From positions 1 to 18,530 of the forward strand of contig DDST01000103.1 of assembly GCA_002343485.1 (NCBI GenBank): a stretch of 18,530 bases of DNA, read 5' to 3'. The position numbers were made by a program, and so were the translations under genes. Each line of letters starts with the position of its first letter. Position 1 is the first letter of the stretch. Below the pieces are notes generated by a model. That model worked only from the letters and a program-made list of their open reading frames with translations. It did no database searches and was not told where the DNA came from. Origin of the DNA: Proteobacteria bacterium UBA2383. GTDB taxonomy: Bacteria > Pseudomonadota > Gammaproteobacteria > Competibacterales > Competibacteraceae. Below are positions 5,924-13,240 of the stretch, piece by piece.

Positions 5924-6442
5924 ATGAAGTATATTGTCGCATTCGATCTGACAGATCCTGCTGTAAAGGAAGCCGCACAGACCCTCAGCCAAATGTACCC
6001 GGAGGCGATCATTGTCGATGCCAATCAGGCGGAGGACTGGCCGACCGCATCGCCTGACAGCACGCTCTATCTGATCGATCATGGGAGTGGCCAAACCTTT
6101 GGGGGCTACAACGACCCTGCCCAATTGGTTCGCGAAAACGGCAGACTTCAGCAACCCTTCCAGAATGCGGCATCGGTCGTTCTCGTATCCTGTTCGACTG
6201 CACAGGAAGCTGGACTAATTCTGCAAGACGGCTTCCAGGCGTCGACTTTCGCCCGCAACCTGTCAGGTGCATTTCCGCAAAAGGAAGTTCAGGCGGCGGT
6301 TGGACCGGTCTATGCCGACGGGATGGGCAATTTGCGCGTGGAGACCCCGGGCGGCATCGAGGGTGTCACGAGCGATGACGAATGGGTGGCCTTCGAGGGT
6401 GGAAACCAGAAGGATCTCGCAGCTTCGCCTTTTGAGAGGTAA
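5924..6442 (+). CDS. Stand-alone caspase-like cysteine peptidase (C80/CHAT-like)
   Basis: The 172-residue protein has the caspase-type (clan CD) order. A hydrophobic strand LYLIDHG places His53-Gly54, and VVLVSCSTAQEAG places Cys90. These are followed by FARNLSGAF and VQAAVGPVYADGMGNLRVE. The combination SCSTA, SFA-like helix and AxxGPV resembles the C80 cysteine-protease domain of RTX toxins; CHAT is the alternative. The domain fills the whole protein, with no signal peptide, membrane segment or extra sensor domain, so it is probably cytosolic or moved by a partner. GGAGG six bases before ATG 5924 fixes the start. The leukocidin-like gene follows after 55 bp, which suggests a common transcript. 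The family call is by motif, and the proteolytic role is inferred. Confidence 0.65.
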   Translation: MKYIVAFDLTDPAVKEAAQTLSQMYPEAIIVDANQAEDWPTASPDSTLYLIDHGSGQTFGGYNDPAQLVRENGRLQQPFQNAASVVLVSCSTAQEAGLILQDGFQASTFARNLSGAFPQKEVQAAVGPVYADGMGNLRVETPGGIEGVTSDDEWVAFEGGNQKDLAASPFER

Positions 6443-6497
6443 CCCGATTAACCTGACGTAATCTTCAGTTGCGGAAACCACCTTGAGGAATATTGCA

Positions 6498-7364
6498 ATG
6501 AAAAAGCAAGACATCATCCCATCGTCAAAGAGCCTAAAGCTCGATGATTCATTTAAGGAATTTAATGGCGCTGAGCAAACGACCATTATTCAAGTTAACG
6601 GCCATTATGCGATTTGCGAGAAACTGGTCGAATACGGTGACAATAATGGTATTCTGATACGCCTTTGCCCCTCTATTCAAGGAAGCCAGGGAAGCACGAT
6701 CCTCGGCAGTTCGACGGGCGAGATGATCGGCGACACCAAATGGAGCAAGTACTGGTTTATCGCTTCGGCGAGGGTCGAGATCCTCCCCGACCCTGATTCG
6801 GTGACCGGGGGAATCTATCTGGCATCGGATGGCCCGCAGACAACCGAAAACGGCCACCAGATTAATTCCAGCCTCAGCGTGAATGCTGGTTTCTTCGGCG
6901 GTACGCCGACTGGCGGAGTAGCCGCCAGTTCATCCTTCGCCACGACGATTGGTGATTTCAGCGTCGCCAACAGTTCAGCCTTTCAGAAAGGGCATCTGAT
7001 CCACTCCTATAACTTAGCCGCCACCAGCGCCGGCGCGTTCGACCCAAAAGGAGGGGGTGTTAACTGGTGGACAATCATCAATGCATGGGACCTCATTTTT
7101 CACGGCGATTCCAAAGGGAACCTGTTCAGTGGGATTTTCGGCGAGCCGGCCAGCCCACCGCAAGCTTCCTATTCGAACTTGCCGATCGCGAGCCAGGGAT
7201 TCTGGGTCGTTCCGACGTCTTGGAAAGGTAAGACGACCTTCACGATAAGGATTTCTGTACTCTACCTTGCCACTCATACGAACTTTGCCGGACCGCATGT
7301 GAACCACGCTTCATTCAGCCATACGATACCCTTCCAAATCGATTGGAGCGGTTTAGGGGCTTAA
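6498..7364 (+). CDS. Leukocidin/hemolysin-like beta-barrel pore-forming protein
   Basis: The 288-residue protein has the length and segment order of leukocidin-fold toxins such as alpha-hemolysin. A Ser/Gly-rich stretch at about 121-152, SSLSVNAGFFGG then VAASSSFATTIGDFSV, could be the membrane-inserting stem hairpin. VNWW (188-191) and GNLFSG (207-212) follow, then LPIASQGFWV (228-237), a strand KTTFTIRISVLY (245-256), and a terminal PFQIDWSG that matches the YKIDW/YEVNW ending of the family. Unlike exported leukocidins, it shows no signal peptide; the N-terminus MKKQDIIPSSKSLKLDDSF is polar. GAGGA lies about eight bases before ATG 6498. It directly follows the caspase-like peptidase, so proteolytic activation or release is a reasonable hypothesis. 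Base composition is less GC-rich than in neighbouring genes. Confidence 0.6.
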   Translation: MKKQDIIPSSKSLKLDDSFKEFNGAEQTTIIQVNGHYAICEKLVEYGDNNGILIRLCPSIQGSQGSTILGSSTGEMIGDTKWSKYWFIASARVEILPDPDSVTGGIYLASDGPQTTENGHQINSSLSVNAGFFGGTPTGGVAASSSFATTIGDFSVANSSAFQKGHLIHSYNLAATSAGAFDPKGGGVNWWTIINAWDLIFHGDSKGNLFSGIFGEPASPPQASYSNLPIASQGFWVVPTSWKGKTTFTIRISVLYLATHTNFAGPHVNHASFSHTIPFQIDWSGLGA

Positions 7365-7391
7365 CCCAAGGGTGTTATGTTGCGTTTGGGT
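7364..7391. terminator. Weak hairpin after the pore-former gene
   Basis: ACCCAA (7364-7369) can pair with TTGGGT (7386-7391) across a 16-base loop, starting at the stop codon. There is no strong T-run after it, so it is at best a weak terminator. The right arm overlaps the presumed left end of the ISAzo13 remnant. Confidence 0.2.
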
Positions 7392-7555
7392 CTGTTCAAA
7401 AATAAGTAGAACAACTTATGGTAATTGACGATGATGTCGCTATGGACAATAAAGAGATCATCGAAACGCTTCGTAAGAAGTTTGCGCGTGTTTCTGCGGT
7501 GCTCGACGAGCGCGGACGTCGAGTGTGGGCGGCAGCTGAGGCTGAGGCGCGCTGA
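7388..7555 (+). pseudogene. ISAzo13-family transposase, N-terminal stub with IS left end
   Basis: GGGTCTGTTCAAAAATAAG at 7388 has the look of an IS terminus. From ATG 7418 (or 7442) the frame reads MDNKEIIETLRKKFARVSAV, then LDERGRRVWAAAEAEAR, and stops at 7553-7555. LDERGRRxWAAAEA is characteristic of the first helices of ISAzo13-family transposases, which are normally several hundred residues long. Only 37-45 residues remain and no catalytic region follows. It marks the right border of the peptidase/pore-former cassette. Confidence 0.65.
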
Positions 7556-7569
7556 CAGTGGGTCACTAG

Positions 7570-7791
7570 AGCATATTTTTACACGAATCTAGTCGATACC
7601 CTCAACAGGATCATGGCAAGTTGTTGTTGCAGTTCAGAGAGGGTGTTAACCGTTTGGGTTACCGTCCTTTGCAGGGGATTAGCCGTGTCATGCTGCGCAG
7701 TCATCGCTACTCGACCAGGAAGGACTGGCGGAACACTACCCAGGAAAAAGCTCAAGAATTCGTGGGATTAAACATATTAAAAACAATATGA
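7570..7791 (+). other. Unassigned open stretch without a clear start
   Basis: After the ISAzo13 stub, one frame stays open from 7570 to TGA 7789-7791. It includes QFREGVNRLGYRPLQGISRV followed by MLRSHRYSTRKDW. The only ATG in frame is late and has no good ribosome site. I recognise no family; it may be further transposon debris. The rest of the interval up to 8110 shows nothing I can support. A frame from 7860 reads into the transporter gene in another phase and looks like a shadow. Confidence 0.2.
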
Positions 7792-8110
7792 CAATGAGAA
7801 AGGTGGCCTCCAAGACTTGCATTAGTGACCTCGCAAGTGGGCTGAATCAAGCATAGGAAATGATGCCTGATTCATGTGAACTTTTGTACAGTCTGTCGAA
7901 AAAAGTGTCGAATGGTCTCTCATCGGCGAGAGACATCTCGATCAACAACGATACCCGTTGGGGGATGCGCCACCTACCGACGGAAAATATTGCAAAGTAT
8001 TTGGAATTAGGAAGCCTCGCTGCAACCTCCTCCGCTAACGGATCAAATGGCGGGGATGCTCCCGCAACCCCGATGAACGCCGATTGCTGCACGACGGTGG
8101 GCAAGCCCTT

Positions 8111-9019
8111 ATGGCGAAAATCGCCGGCACCATTGCTGCGCATGGACACTGGAACCCGTTTATGTCGGACGCTTTGAAAGGAGTACTTCTTGCCCTGGCT
8201 GGGATTGTCATTCTGAGTCCGGATACCCTCCTGGTGCGCCTGCTTGACCTGCCGCAATGGACGCTGCAGTTCTATCGCGGGTTCGGGACACTGGTGGGCT
8301 TGTCCGTGGGTATGGCGGTCCTTTACCGAAGGGAGGTAGCGCCATTGTTTCGCGCGGTGGGCTGGAGGGGGGTGGTCGCCGGCCTCTGCTACACTATGGC
8401 TTCGCTCCTTTTTGTGTCCGCACTTTATCACACTACCGTGGCGAATACGCTGGCCATCATCTCCATTGCCCCCATTTTCGGGGCGCTCATGACGCGCTTT
8501 CTGCTCAAGGATCAGCTGCCGTTGCGCACTTGGGTGGCGGCGGCGTTTAGTCTGGGGGCGATCGGGATCATTCTGGGGGGTGATCTGTCCGCCGGTGCAG
8601 AATATTGGTTCGGCGATTTGCTGGCGTTGCTGCAAGCGCTGTTTATGGCCGCGAGTTTCATATTGGTGCGCAGCCGCAGTGAGGTGAACATGGTGCCTTG
8701 CATGGCCATCGGCGGGTTCTTCATGTGCCTGGTCGCGTTGCCACTGGCGCCCACTTTAACCGTGGAAGCGGCCAAGTGGCCACTCCTGGGCATGCTGATC
8801 CTGGGCGTTATTCCGGCATCATTCACGCTGCTGGTGACAGCGTCGCGCTACATCTCGGCGCCTGAAGTGAACATGATCATGCTGTTGGAGATGATCTTCG
8901 GCCCCTTCCTGGTTTGGGCCATCGTGGATGAGGGGGTAGCGCCCACAACCCTATTAGGCGGTGGTCTGCTTCTGGCAGTTTTACTGGGGCATTCGCTCTT
9001 GTCTGTCAGGCGCTTGTAG
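8111..9019 (+). CDS. EamA/DMT-family transporter, inner membrane
   Basis: The 302-residue protein consists of about ten hydrophobic segments arranged as two EamA-type halves, as in drug/metabolite transporters of the RhaT/YdcZ/PecM type. Typical pieces are LQFYRGFGTLVG in the first half, VANTLAIISIAPIFGALM near the end of that half, and SAPEVNMIMLLEMIFGPFLVW in the second half, equivalent to the family's A-x-x-x-L-E-P motif. The substrate cannot be told. ATG 8111 is chosen, but ATG 8162 (MSDALKG), just before the first membrane segment, is equally possible and neither has a strong ribosome site. A hairpin starts at the stop codon. Confidence 0.85.
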   Translation: MAKIAGTIAAHGHWNPFMSDALKGVLLALAGIVILSPDTLLVRLLDLPQWTLQFYRGFGTLVGLSVGMAVLYRREVAPLFRAVGWRGVVAGLCYTMASLLFVSALYHTTVANTLAIISIAPIFGALMTRFLLKDQLPLRTWVAAAFSLGAIGIILGGDLSAGAEYWFGDLLALLQALFMAASFILVRSRSEVNMVPCMAIGGFFMCLVALPLAPTLTVEAAKWPLLGMLILGVIPASFTLLVTASRYISAPEVNMIMLLEMIFGPFLVWAIVDEGVAPTTLLGGGLLLAVLLGHSLLSVRRL

Positions 9020-9413
9020 GGATCTGACCATCATCCTGATCAGACCCCAAGTCGGTCGCTGCAACCGCCGATACGTGGCTCGCACGCCTTTCTCTGGAAT
9101 GTATTGCCGGCCTGCCCACTGCGCATTGCGCTGCAGGGCGGTCTCCAGACGCAGCGCAAAATAATAGCCCGCGACCCGAAACCCCGCCGCTTTCGCCGCC
9201 GCGATGTAGCGCGCCCGATCCTCGACGGTCGGATTAGTATTGTCCACCACCAATGGCTGTTTCACGCACAAACTGTGCCTTCAGCAGGATCGCTTCCCGG
9301 TGTCGGGTGCGTAACATATCCAGATTGATCCGCAGATGCGTATCCCGGAACCGCTGGTGATAGAACGTGGATTTGCCAGACGCCTGCCCACCGATGAAAA
9401 GAAGGAGTTCCAT
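8981..9413 (-). pseudogene. P-loop kinase (polynucleotide kinase/zeta-like), frameshifted
   Basis: From ATG 9413 the product begins MELLLFIGGQASGKSTFY, with a Walker A loop GGQASGKST at 8-16, and continues INLDMLRTRHREAILLKA. A one-base shift near 9275 then moves the frame to QPLVVDNTNPTVEDRARYIA, KAAGFRVAGYYF and RQYIPEKGVRATYRRLQRPTW. Joined, these form a small AAA-type ATPase/kinase of the kind often annotated as an ATP-binding protein related to polynucleotide kinase. The VDNTNPT strand would carry the second nucleotide-binding loop. The C-terminus after about 9050 does not look like the family and runs into the hairpin next to the EamA gene. Shift and decayed tail make it a probable pseudogene. 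Confidence 0.65.
9019..9048. terminator. Hairpin after the EamA gene
   Basis: GGGATCTGA (9019-9027) pairs with TCAGACCCC (9040-9048), with one mismatch and a 12-base loop. It begins at the transporter's stop codon and lies between convergent genes. It has no T-run on either strand, so it may act as a weak bidirectional terminator. It also overlaps the degraded C-terminus of the kinase pseudogene. Confidence 0.35.
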
Positions 9414-9436
9414 GATGATCACCGGGTAAAAGCGCA

Positions 9437-9745
9437 TTACGAGTGATGATGACAACTATACTTTACTGGAAGCCACCGACCCGCGTCTCCCGTGCCGACC
9501 GCCTCCTGCCTGATCACGGACTGCATCTGCTGCGCAAGGGTCTTCGCCCAGAAACTCGGCGGATGTTCTTTGAATTGCCGATAGCGCCCGCAACAGGCGG
9601 CATAGTGAGCCCTTGCGCCGCACGGGCAACGTGGAAGCCCGAATCCGTGTGGGGGGGCGACACCCGAGGGCCTCCCCTTCACAATCGGGCGCGGTCCTGT
9701 CGTGTCCGAGTGAAAAACCCGGATCAGGCTCATGAAATGGAACAT
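9437..9745 (-). CDS. Small protein with a SEC-C-like CPCG...CCG motif
   Basis: The 102-residue frame contains RCPCGARAHYAACCGRY, with Cys, Cys and Cys-Cys spaced as in SEC-C/UPF0225 (YchJ-like) zinc-binding segments. A helix-like stretch PPSFWAKTLAQQMQSVIRQE follows. Nothing else is recognisable, and the tail SCHHHS is rich in Cys and His. It ends 24 bp before the start of the kinase pseudogene on the same strand, and diverges from the MFS gene at 9869. The motif supports a real gene, but its size and unusual ends leave room for a remnant or a chance frame. Confidence 0.4.
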   Translation of the reverse strand: MFHFMSLIRVFHSDTTGPRPIVKGRPSGVAPPHGFGLPRCPCGARAHYAACCGRYRQFKEHPPSFWAKTLAQQMQSVIRQEAVGTGDAGRWLPVKYSCHHHS

Positions 9746-9868
9746 GGTTGCCCTTTATGCGTTGTCGTCGACGCGGCTTTCGTTGCCGCGGCCCGCTGAA
9801 GAAAATGGTCACTGATCGAAGTGATAAAAAATGACCGGTATCGCAAACCCTTTTTGGTGGTGACTTGA

Positions 9869-11212
9869 ATGATGGTTGAGGTTTCTCCCCCGGTTTCCCG
9901 CCGGCCCGAAGGGAAGGCATTCAATCCGGCGCAATTCCTGCGCGTTCGTTGGTCCATTTACGCCATTCTGGCAGCGGCCTACATTCTGGTGTTCTTCCAG
10001 CGGATTGCTCCGGCGGTCGTCTCTGCCGATCTGATGCGGGCTTTCGGAGCCACAGGGGCGGCGTTGGGATCGCTGGCGGCCACGTATTACTACATTTACA
10101 CCGCTATGCAAATTCCAGCAGGCGTGTTGGCTGATACCCTGGGCGCGCGCATTTCGGTCACACTGGGTAACCTCGTATCCGGCATGGGTTCCATCCTGTT
10201 TGGTATGGCGGGAACCTTCTGGGAGGCATCCATCGGGCGCGCCTTGGTCGGGTTGGGGGTGTCCGTGGTGTTTGTGGGACTGATGAAAAGTAACACGCTC
10301 TGGTTTCGCGACCGGGATTATGGATTCATCGGGGGACTGACCATTCTCCTCGGTAATGTGGGCGCTATCCTGGCGGCGGGCCCCCTGGCGAGTATGCTGA
10401 CGCTTTGGTCATGGCGCACAGTGTTTATCGCCTTGGGCGTAATGGCCCTAGCGCTGGCGGCGCTATCGTGGCTTGGCGTCCGTAATACGCCGGAGGATGC
10501 AGGTTTTCCTTCGATTCGCGAAATGGAGGGTCAAACCCGGCATGCAGCGCGGCAACAACACTGGTGGCATGATCTGCTGGGAGTACTGGTTACCCGACGG
10601 GTTTGGCCGGGGTTCTGGATCAACATGGGCATGACGGGCAGTCTGTTGGCATGGTTAGGTCTATGGGCGATCCCGTTTTTACGCGACCTACATGGTCTGG
10701 AACGCTCAGCAGCCTCCATATACACTAGCATCGGGCTGGCCAGTTTTGCTCTCGGCGCTTTATGTTGTGGTTGGCTGTCCGATCAGGCAGGGCGGCGCAA
10801 GCCGTTCCTGATCGCGGGTACGCTGCTCTACGGACTGGCATGGTTGGGCATCGTTTATCTATGGACGCCGGGCGTTTTAGGGATGGCCTGGTTTACGTTG
10901 ATGGGTTTCAGTTGTGGATCGTTTATCCTGACCTTTGCCGGGGCAAAGGAGGTGGTGGTTCCGGCGTTGTCCGGTATGGCGATTGCCTTGGTGAATACCG
11001 GCCTCTTTCTGGGAGCGGCGATTCTCCAGCCGTTATTTGGCTGGGTGATGGACTTGCGCTGGGCGGGCGCAATGACCAACGGGGTGCGGGTGTATAGCGC
11101 CGCCGATTATCACACCGGTTTTTTGCTGATGCTAGGCTGCGTGACGCTGGCGATTGTCGCTTCGACCTTTTTTCACGAAACGCGCTGTCGGAATATCGCG
11201 CAAGGGGATTGA
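9869..11212 (+). CDS. Major facilitator superfamily transporter
   Basis: The 447-residue protein has twelve predicted membrane segments in two halves of six. The MFS motif A appears after segment 2 as GVLADTLGARIS (85-96) and again after segment 8 as GWLSDQAGRRKPF (301-313). A central polar loop lies near 208-235. The N-terminal helix FLRVRWSIYAILAAAYILVF leads into FFQRIAPAVVSADL, which resembles anion/hexuronate-type or nitrate-type MFS members; the substrate cannot be stated. ATG 9869 and ATG 9872 are both possible. The 120 bp between this gene and the divergent small gene should hold promoters for both. Confidence 0.88.
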   Translation: MMVEVSPPVSRRPEGKAFNPAQFLRVRWSIYAILAAAYILVFFQRIAPAVVSADLMRAFGATGAALGSLAATYYYIYTAMQIPAGVLADTLGARISVTLGNLVSGMGSILFGMAGTFWEASIGRALVGLGVSVVFVGLMKSNTLWFRDRDYGFIGGLTILLGNVGAILAAGPLASMLTLWSWRTVFIALGVMALALAALSWLGVRNTPEDAGFPSIREMEGQTRHAARQQHWWHDLLGVLVTRRVWPGFWINMGMTGSLLAWLGLWAIPFLRDLHGLERSAASIYTSIGLASFALGALCCGWLSDQAGRRKPFLIAGTLLYGLAWLGIVYLWTPGVLGMAWFTLMGFSCGSFILTFAGAKEVVVPALSGMAIALVNTGLFLGAAILQPLFGWVMDLRWAGAMTNGVRVYSAADYHTGFLLMLGCVTLAIVASTFFHETRCRNIAQGD

Positions 11213-11536
11213 GACCGGGTCGTGACCGGGTGGATGCGCGTCGCGAAATCCCCCCGGCACGCCGACCTGTCGCCGCTCAATGGCACAGGGATCGAAGCCT
11301 TCGAGTGGTCAAGGGTTCCCGGTATGCCGTATGACCGGATCAGCCACGCAACCGTTCGCGAGCGCCTGGGCCGGCGGTATTCCGCCCGACTCCTTCCTGA
11401 CCGCGATTTTTTCACCTCCAGCGTGGTCTGGTTTAAGGAACGAATGGAAGCGGTGTGCCCCGCTGCGTCTCGCGCCTCACCGGATGTCAAAAGGCCGATG
11501 GCGCCGCACTCATCACCCCCTTCGGAGGCTGTCACC
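11213..11536. other. Intergenic region, no gene supported
   Basis: About 320 bp separate the MFS gene from the DUF6152-like gene. The DUF6152 frame is open backward to 11222, but that part does not read like a conserved protein, and the signal peptide at 11537 shows where the gene starts. A short repeat of GACCGGGT occurs at the beginning. I see no RNA gene or clear promoter. Confidence 0.4.
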
Positions 11537-11917
11537 ATGTGGACTACACGAAACGTCTTGACCGATCTCTTAAGTCTGATGCTCCTCCTCTTGTTCATGG
11601 CGGGGCTGGCCCGCGCCCACCATGGCTGGAGTTGGACCGAGGACGAAAACACGACCCTGACTGGGGTGATCACGGACGCGCGCCTGGGGAACCCGCATGG
11701 TCGGCTGACCGTCGACGTGGCGGGCCAGGTGTGGCGCGTGGAGGTCGGCCAGCCCTGGCGAAATACCCAGGCCGGCCTCACCGAGGCCCTGCTCGCGCCC
11801 GGGCGAACGATCACCGTGATCGGCCAACGATCCGCCGACCCCGAGGAGCGACGACTCAAAGCGGAACGGTTGCGCATTGACGGTCAGGACTATGTGCTCT
11901 ATCCCGAACGGGATTGA
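11537..11917 (+). CDS. DUF6152-like periplasmic protein
   Basis: The 126-residue protein starts with a classical signal peptide, MWTTRNVLTDLLSLMLLLLF then MAGLARA, with likely cleavage before HHGWSW. The mature part AHHGWSWTEDENTTLTGVI, NPHGRLTVDVAGQVWRVEVG and RSADPEERRLKAERLRIDG corresponds to the small beta-rich family I know as DUF6152. Its members start with HHG or HHS after the signal peptide, so the new N-terminal histidines could bind a metal, which is an inference. GGAGG lies nine bases before the ATG. A membrane protein of another uncharacterised family follows 25 bp downstream, so the two are probably co-transcribed. Confidence 0.75.
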   Translation: MWTTRNVLTDLLSLMLLLLFMAGLARAHHGWSWTEDENTTLTGVITDARLGNPHGRLTVDVAGQVWRVEVGQPWRNTQAGLTEALLAPGRTITVIGQRSADPEERRLKAERLRIDGQDYVLYPERD

Positions 11918-11942
11918 GCGATGACCCGCATGAGATCGGCCG

Positions 11943-12419
11943 ATGGCGGACCTGCTGCTGACCCTGCAAGACACGCCGGTTACCGACGTCTTGCGCCAAT
12001 GGCGCTGGGCGTACCCGCTGGTCAACGCGGCCCATCTCGTCGGTATCGCGCTGCTGTTTGGGGCGATCGCGCCCCTGGATCTGCGCCTGCTGGGCCTGTG
12101 GCCAACGCTTCCTCTCGCGCCGCTGGCCCGGGTGTTGGTCCCGGTTGCCGGGAGCGGCTTGGCGCTGGCGTTGCTCACCGGCCCGGTGTTGTTCCTCGCC
12201 GATCCTCGGCGCTATGGCCCTCTAGGGTTATTCCAATTCAAGCTGGCCTTGATCAGCCTGGCGGTTTTTCATGTGTTCTGGGTTCACCAAAGCCGCGCTT
12301 GGACCACGGGCCTGACCGGCCAAACCGCGCTGGCGGTGCGTTTGCGGTGGGCTGGGTTGATCTCGCTGACTCTGTGGTTCAGCGTTCTGCTCTGTGGGCG
12401 ACTGATCGCCTATGTCTAA
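11943..12419 (+). CDS. DUF6644-like four-helix membrane protein
   Basis: The 158-residue protein has four hydrophobic segments at about 25-45, 62-83, 97-113 and 133-155. The stretch AYPLVNAAHLVGIALLFGAI followed by APLDLRLLGLW is typical of the family annotated DUF6644. Conserved His31 within helix 1 and H110/H115 near helix 3 could be haem or metal ligands, but this is a guess. It follows the DUF6152-like gene closely, and I associate the two families with each other in other genomes. The stop codon is only 14 bp from the IS6 element. Confidence 0.7.
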   Translation: MADLLLTLQDTPVTDVLRQWRWAYPLVNAAHLVGIALLFGAIAPLDLRLLGLWPTLPLAPLARVLVPVAGSGLALALLTGPVLFLADPRRYGPLGLFQFKLALISLAVFHVFWVHQSRAWTTGLTGQTALAVRLRWAGLISLTLWFSVLLCGRLIAYV

Positions 12420-12433
12420 GAGGCTGTTTGGAA

Positions 12434-13240
12434 GGTTCTGTTGCGTTAGCTGAGAGAGTCCGCTTTCGGTAAGCTACAAGGCCCCTGTTCTTACTTGAGA
12501 ACCCGCATGATCGACTTTAGAGGCCACCGCTTTGAACGAGACATCATCCTGACGAGTGTTTGTTGGTACCTGGCGTACCCATTGAGCTACAGGAACTTGG
12601 AAGAAATGCTGGCGGAGCGGGGGGTTGAAGTCGATCATTCCAGTGTTTATCGCTGGGTTCAGAAGTTTACGCCGCAGTTGGAAGCGACTTTCCGCAAAGG
12701 ACAAAAGCGCCCGGTGGGCACGCGTTGGCGGATGGACGAGACGTACATCAAGGTCAAGGGCCAATGGAAATACCTCTACCGTGCGGTTGATCGGGACGGC
12801 CAGACCATCGATTTCTTGCTCACGGCGCATCGTGATAAGAAAGCCGCGCGCCGTTTTTTCAAGAAAGCCATTCGACAGCATGGCCTGCCGGACACGGTCA
12901 CGATTGACAAGAGCGGGGCTAATACGGCGGCGCTTGAAGCCCTGAAGGAGGAAACCGGTCATGCCATTGAAATGCGCCAAAACAAGTACTTAAACAATTT
13001 AGTGGAACAGGATCATCGCGCGGTTAAACGCATCGTCCGGCCGATGCTGGGATTTCAATCCTTCCATTCCGCCCGCGTGACCCTGCAAGGCATCGAACTC
13101 ATGCACATGATCAAGAAGGGGCAGATGATCACCGTCGACGGGCGGGATTTCTCCGCCGCCGAACAGTTCTATTCCCTGGCTGCCTAATTCAATCCAGAGA
13201 GGGTTAAAGCTCGTCTGTCAGAAATTAACGCAACACAACC
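12434..13240 (+). mobile_element. IS6-family insertion sequence, complete
   Basis: The 807-bp element is bounded by GGTTCTGTTGCGTTA at 12434 and the imperfect complement TAACGCAACACAACC ending at 13240. The GGTTCTGTTGC start is typical of IS6-family ends, and the length is normal. The 8-bp flanks differ (GTTTGGAA and CACGAACG), so no target duplication is present. A second, degraded copy lies immediately downstream in opposite orientation, which fits recombination or adjacent deletion after insertion. Confidence 0.85.
12507..13187 (+). CDS. IS6-family DDE transposase, full length
   Basis: The 226-residue protein starts MIDFRGHRFERDIIL, followed by the helix-turn-helix region YPLSYRNLEEMLAERGVEVD and SVYRWVQKF. 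The catalytic core has RWRMDETYIKV with D77, TIDKSGANT with D134, and LNNLVEQDHRAVKR with E168. RPMLGFQSFHSA and a short C-terminus follow. All family landmarks are present, and no shift or stop is visible. The frame is open upstream to 12495, but ATG 12507 matches where family members start. It should be a functional transposase. Confidence 0.92.
   Translation: MIDFRGHRFERDIILTSVCWYLAYPLSYRNLEEMLAERGVEVDHSSVYRWVQKFTPQLEATFRKGQKRPVGTRWRMDETYIKVKGQWKYLYRAVDRDGQTIDFLLTAHRDKKAARRFFKKAIRQHGLPDTVTIDKSGANTAALEALKEETGHAIEMRQNKYLNNLVEQDHRAVKRIVRPMLGFQSFHSARVTLQGIELMHMIKKGQMITVDGRDFSAAEQFYSLAA

Noticed and set aside
7847..8635. A 262-residue minus-strand frame
   Set aside because: It is antisense to the EamA transporter, has low-complexity polar composition and no family features.
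9456..9920. A 154-residue minus-strand frame overlapping the start of the MFS gene
   Set aside because: It overlaps both the small CPCG protein in another phase and the MFS start; no motif supports it.
11173..11877. A 234-residue minus-strand frame opposite the DUF6152 gene
   Set aside because: It is Arg/Ser-rich antisense composition, and the plus strand has a clear signal peptide and family match.
12418..12433. AAGAGGCTGTTTGGAA left of the IS6 element as an IS5-type end
   Set aside because: It looks a little like such an end, but it is too short and has no partner or coding sequence to support it.
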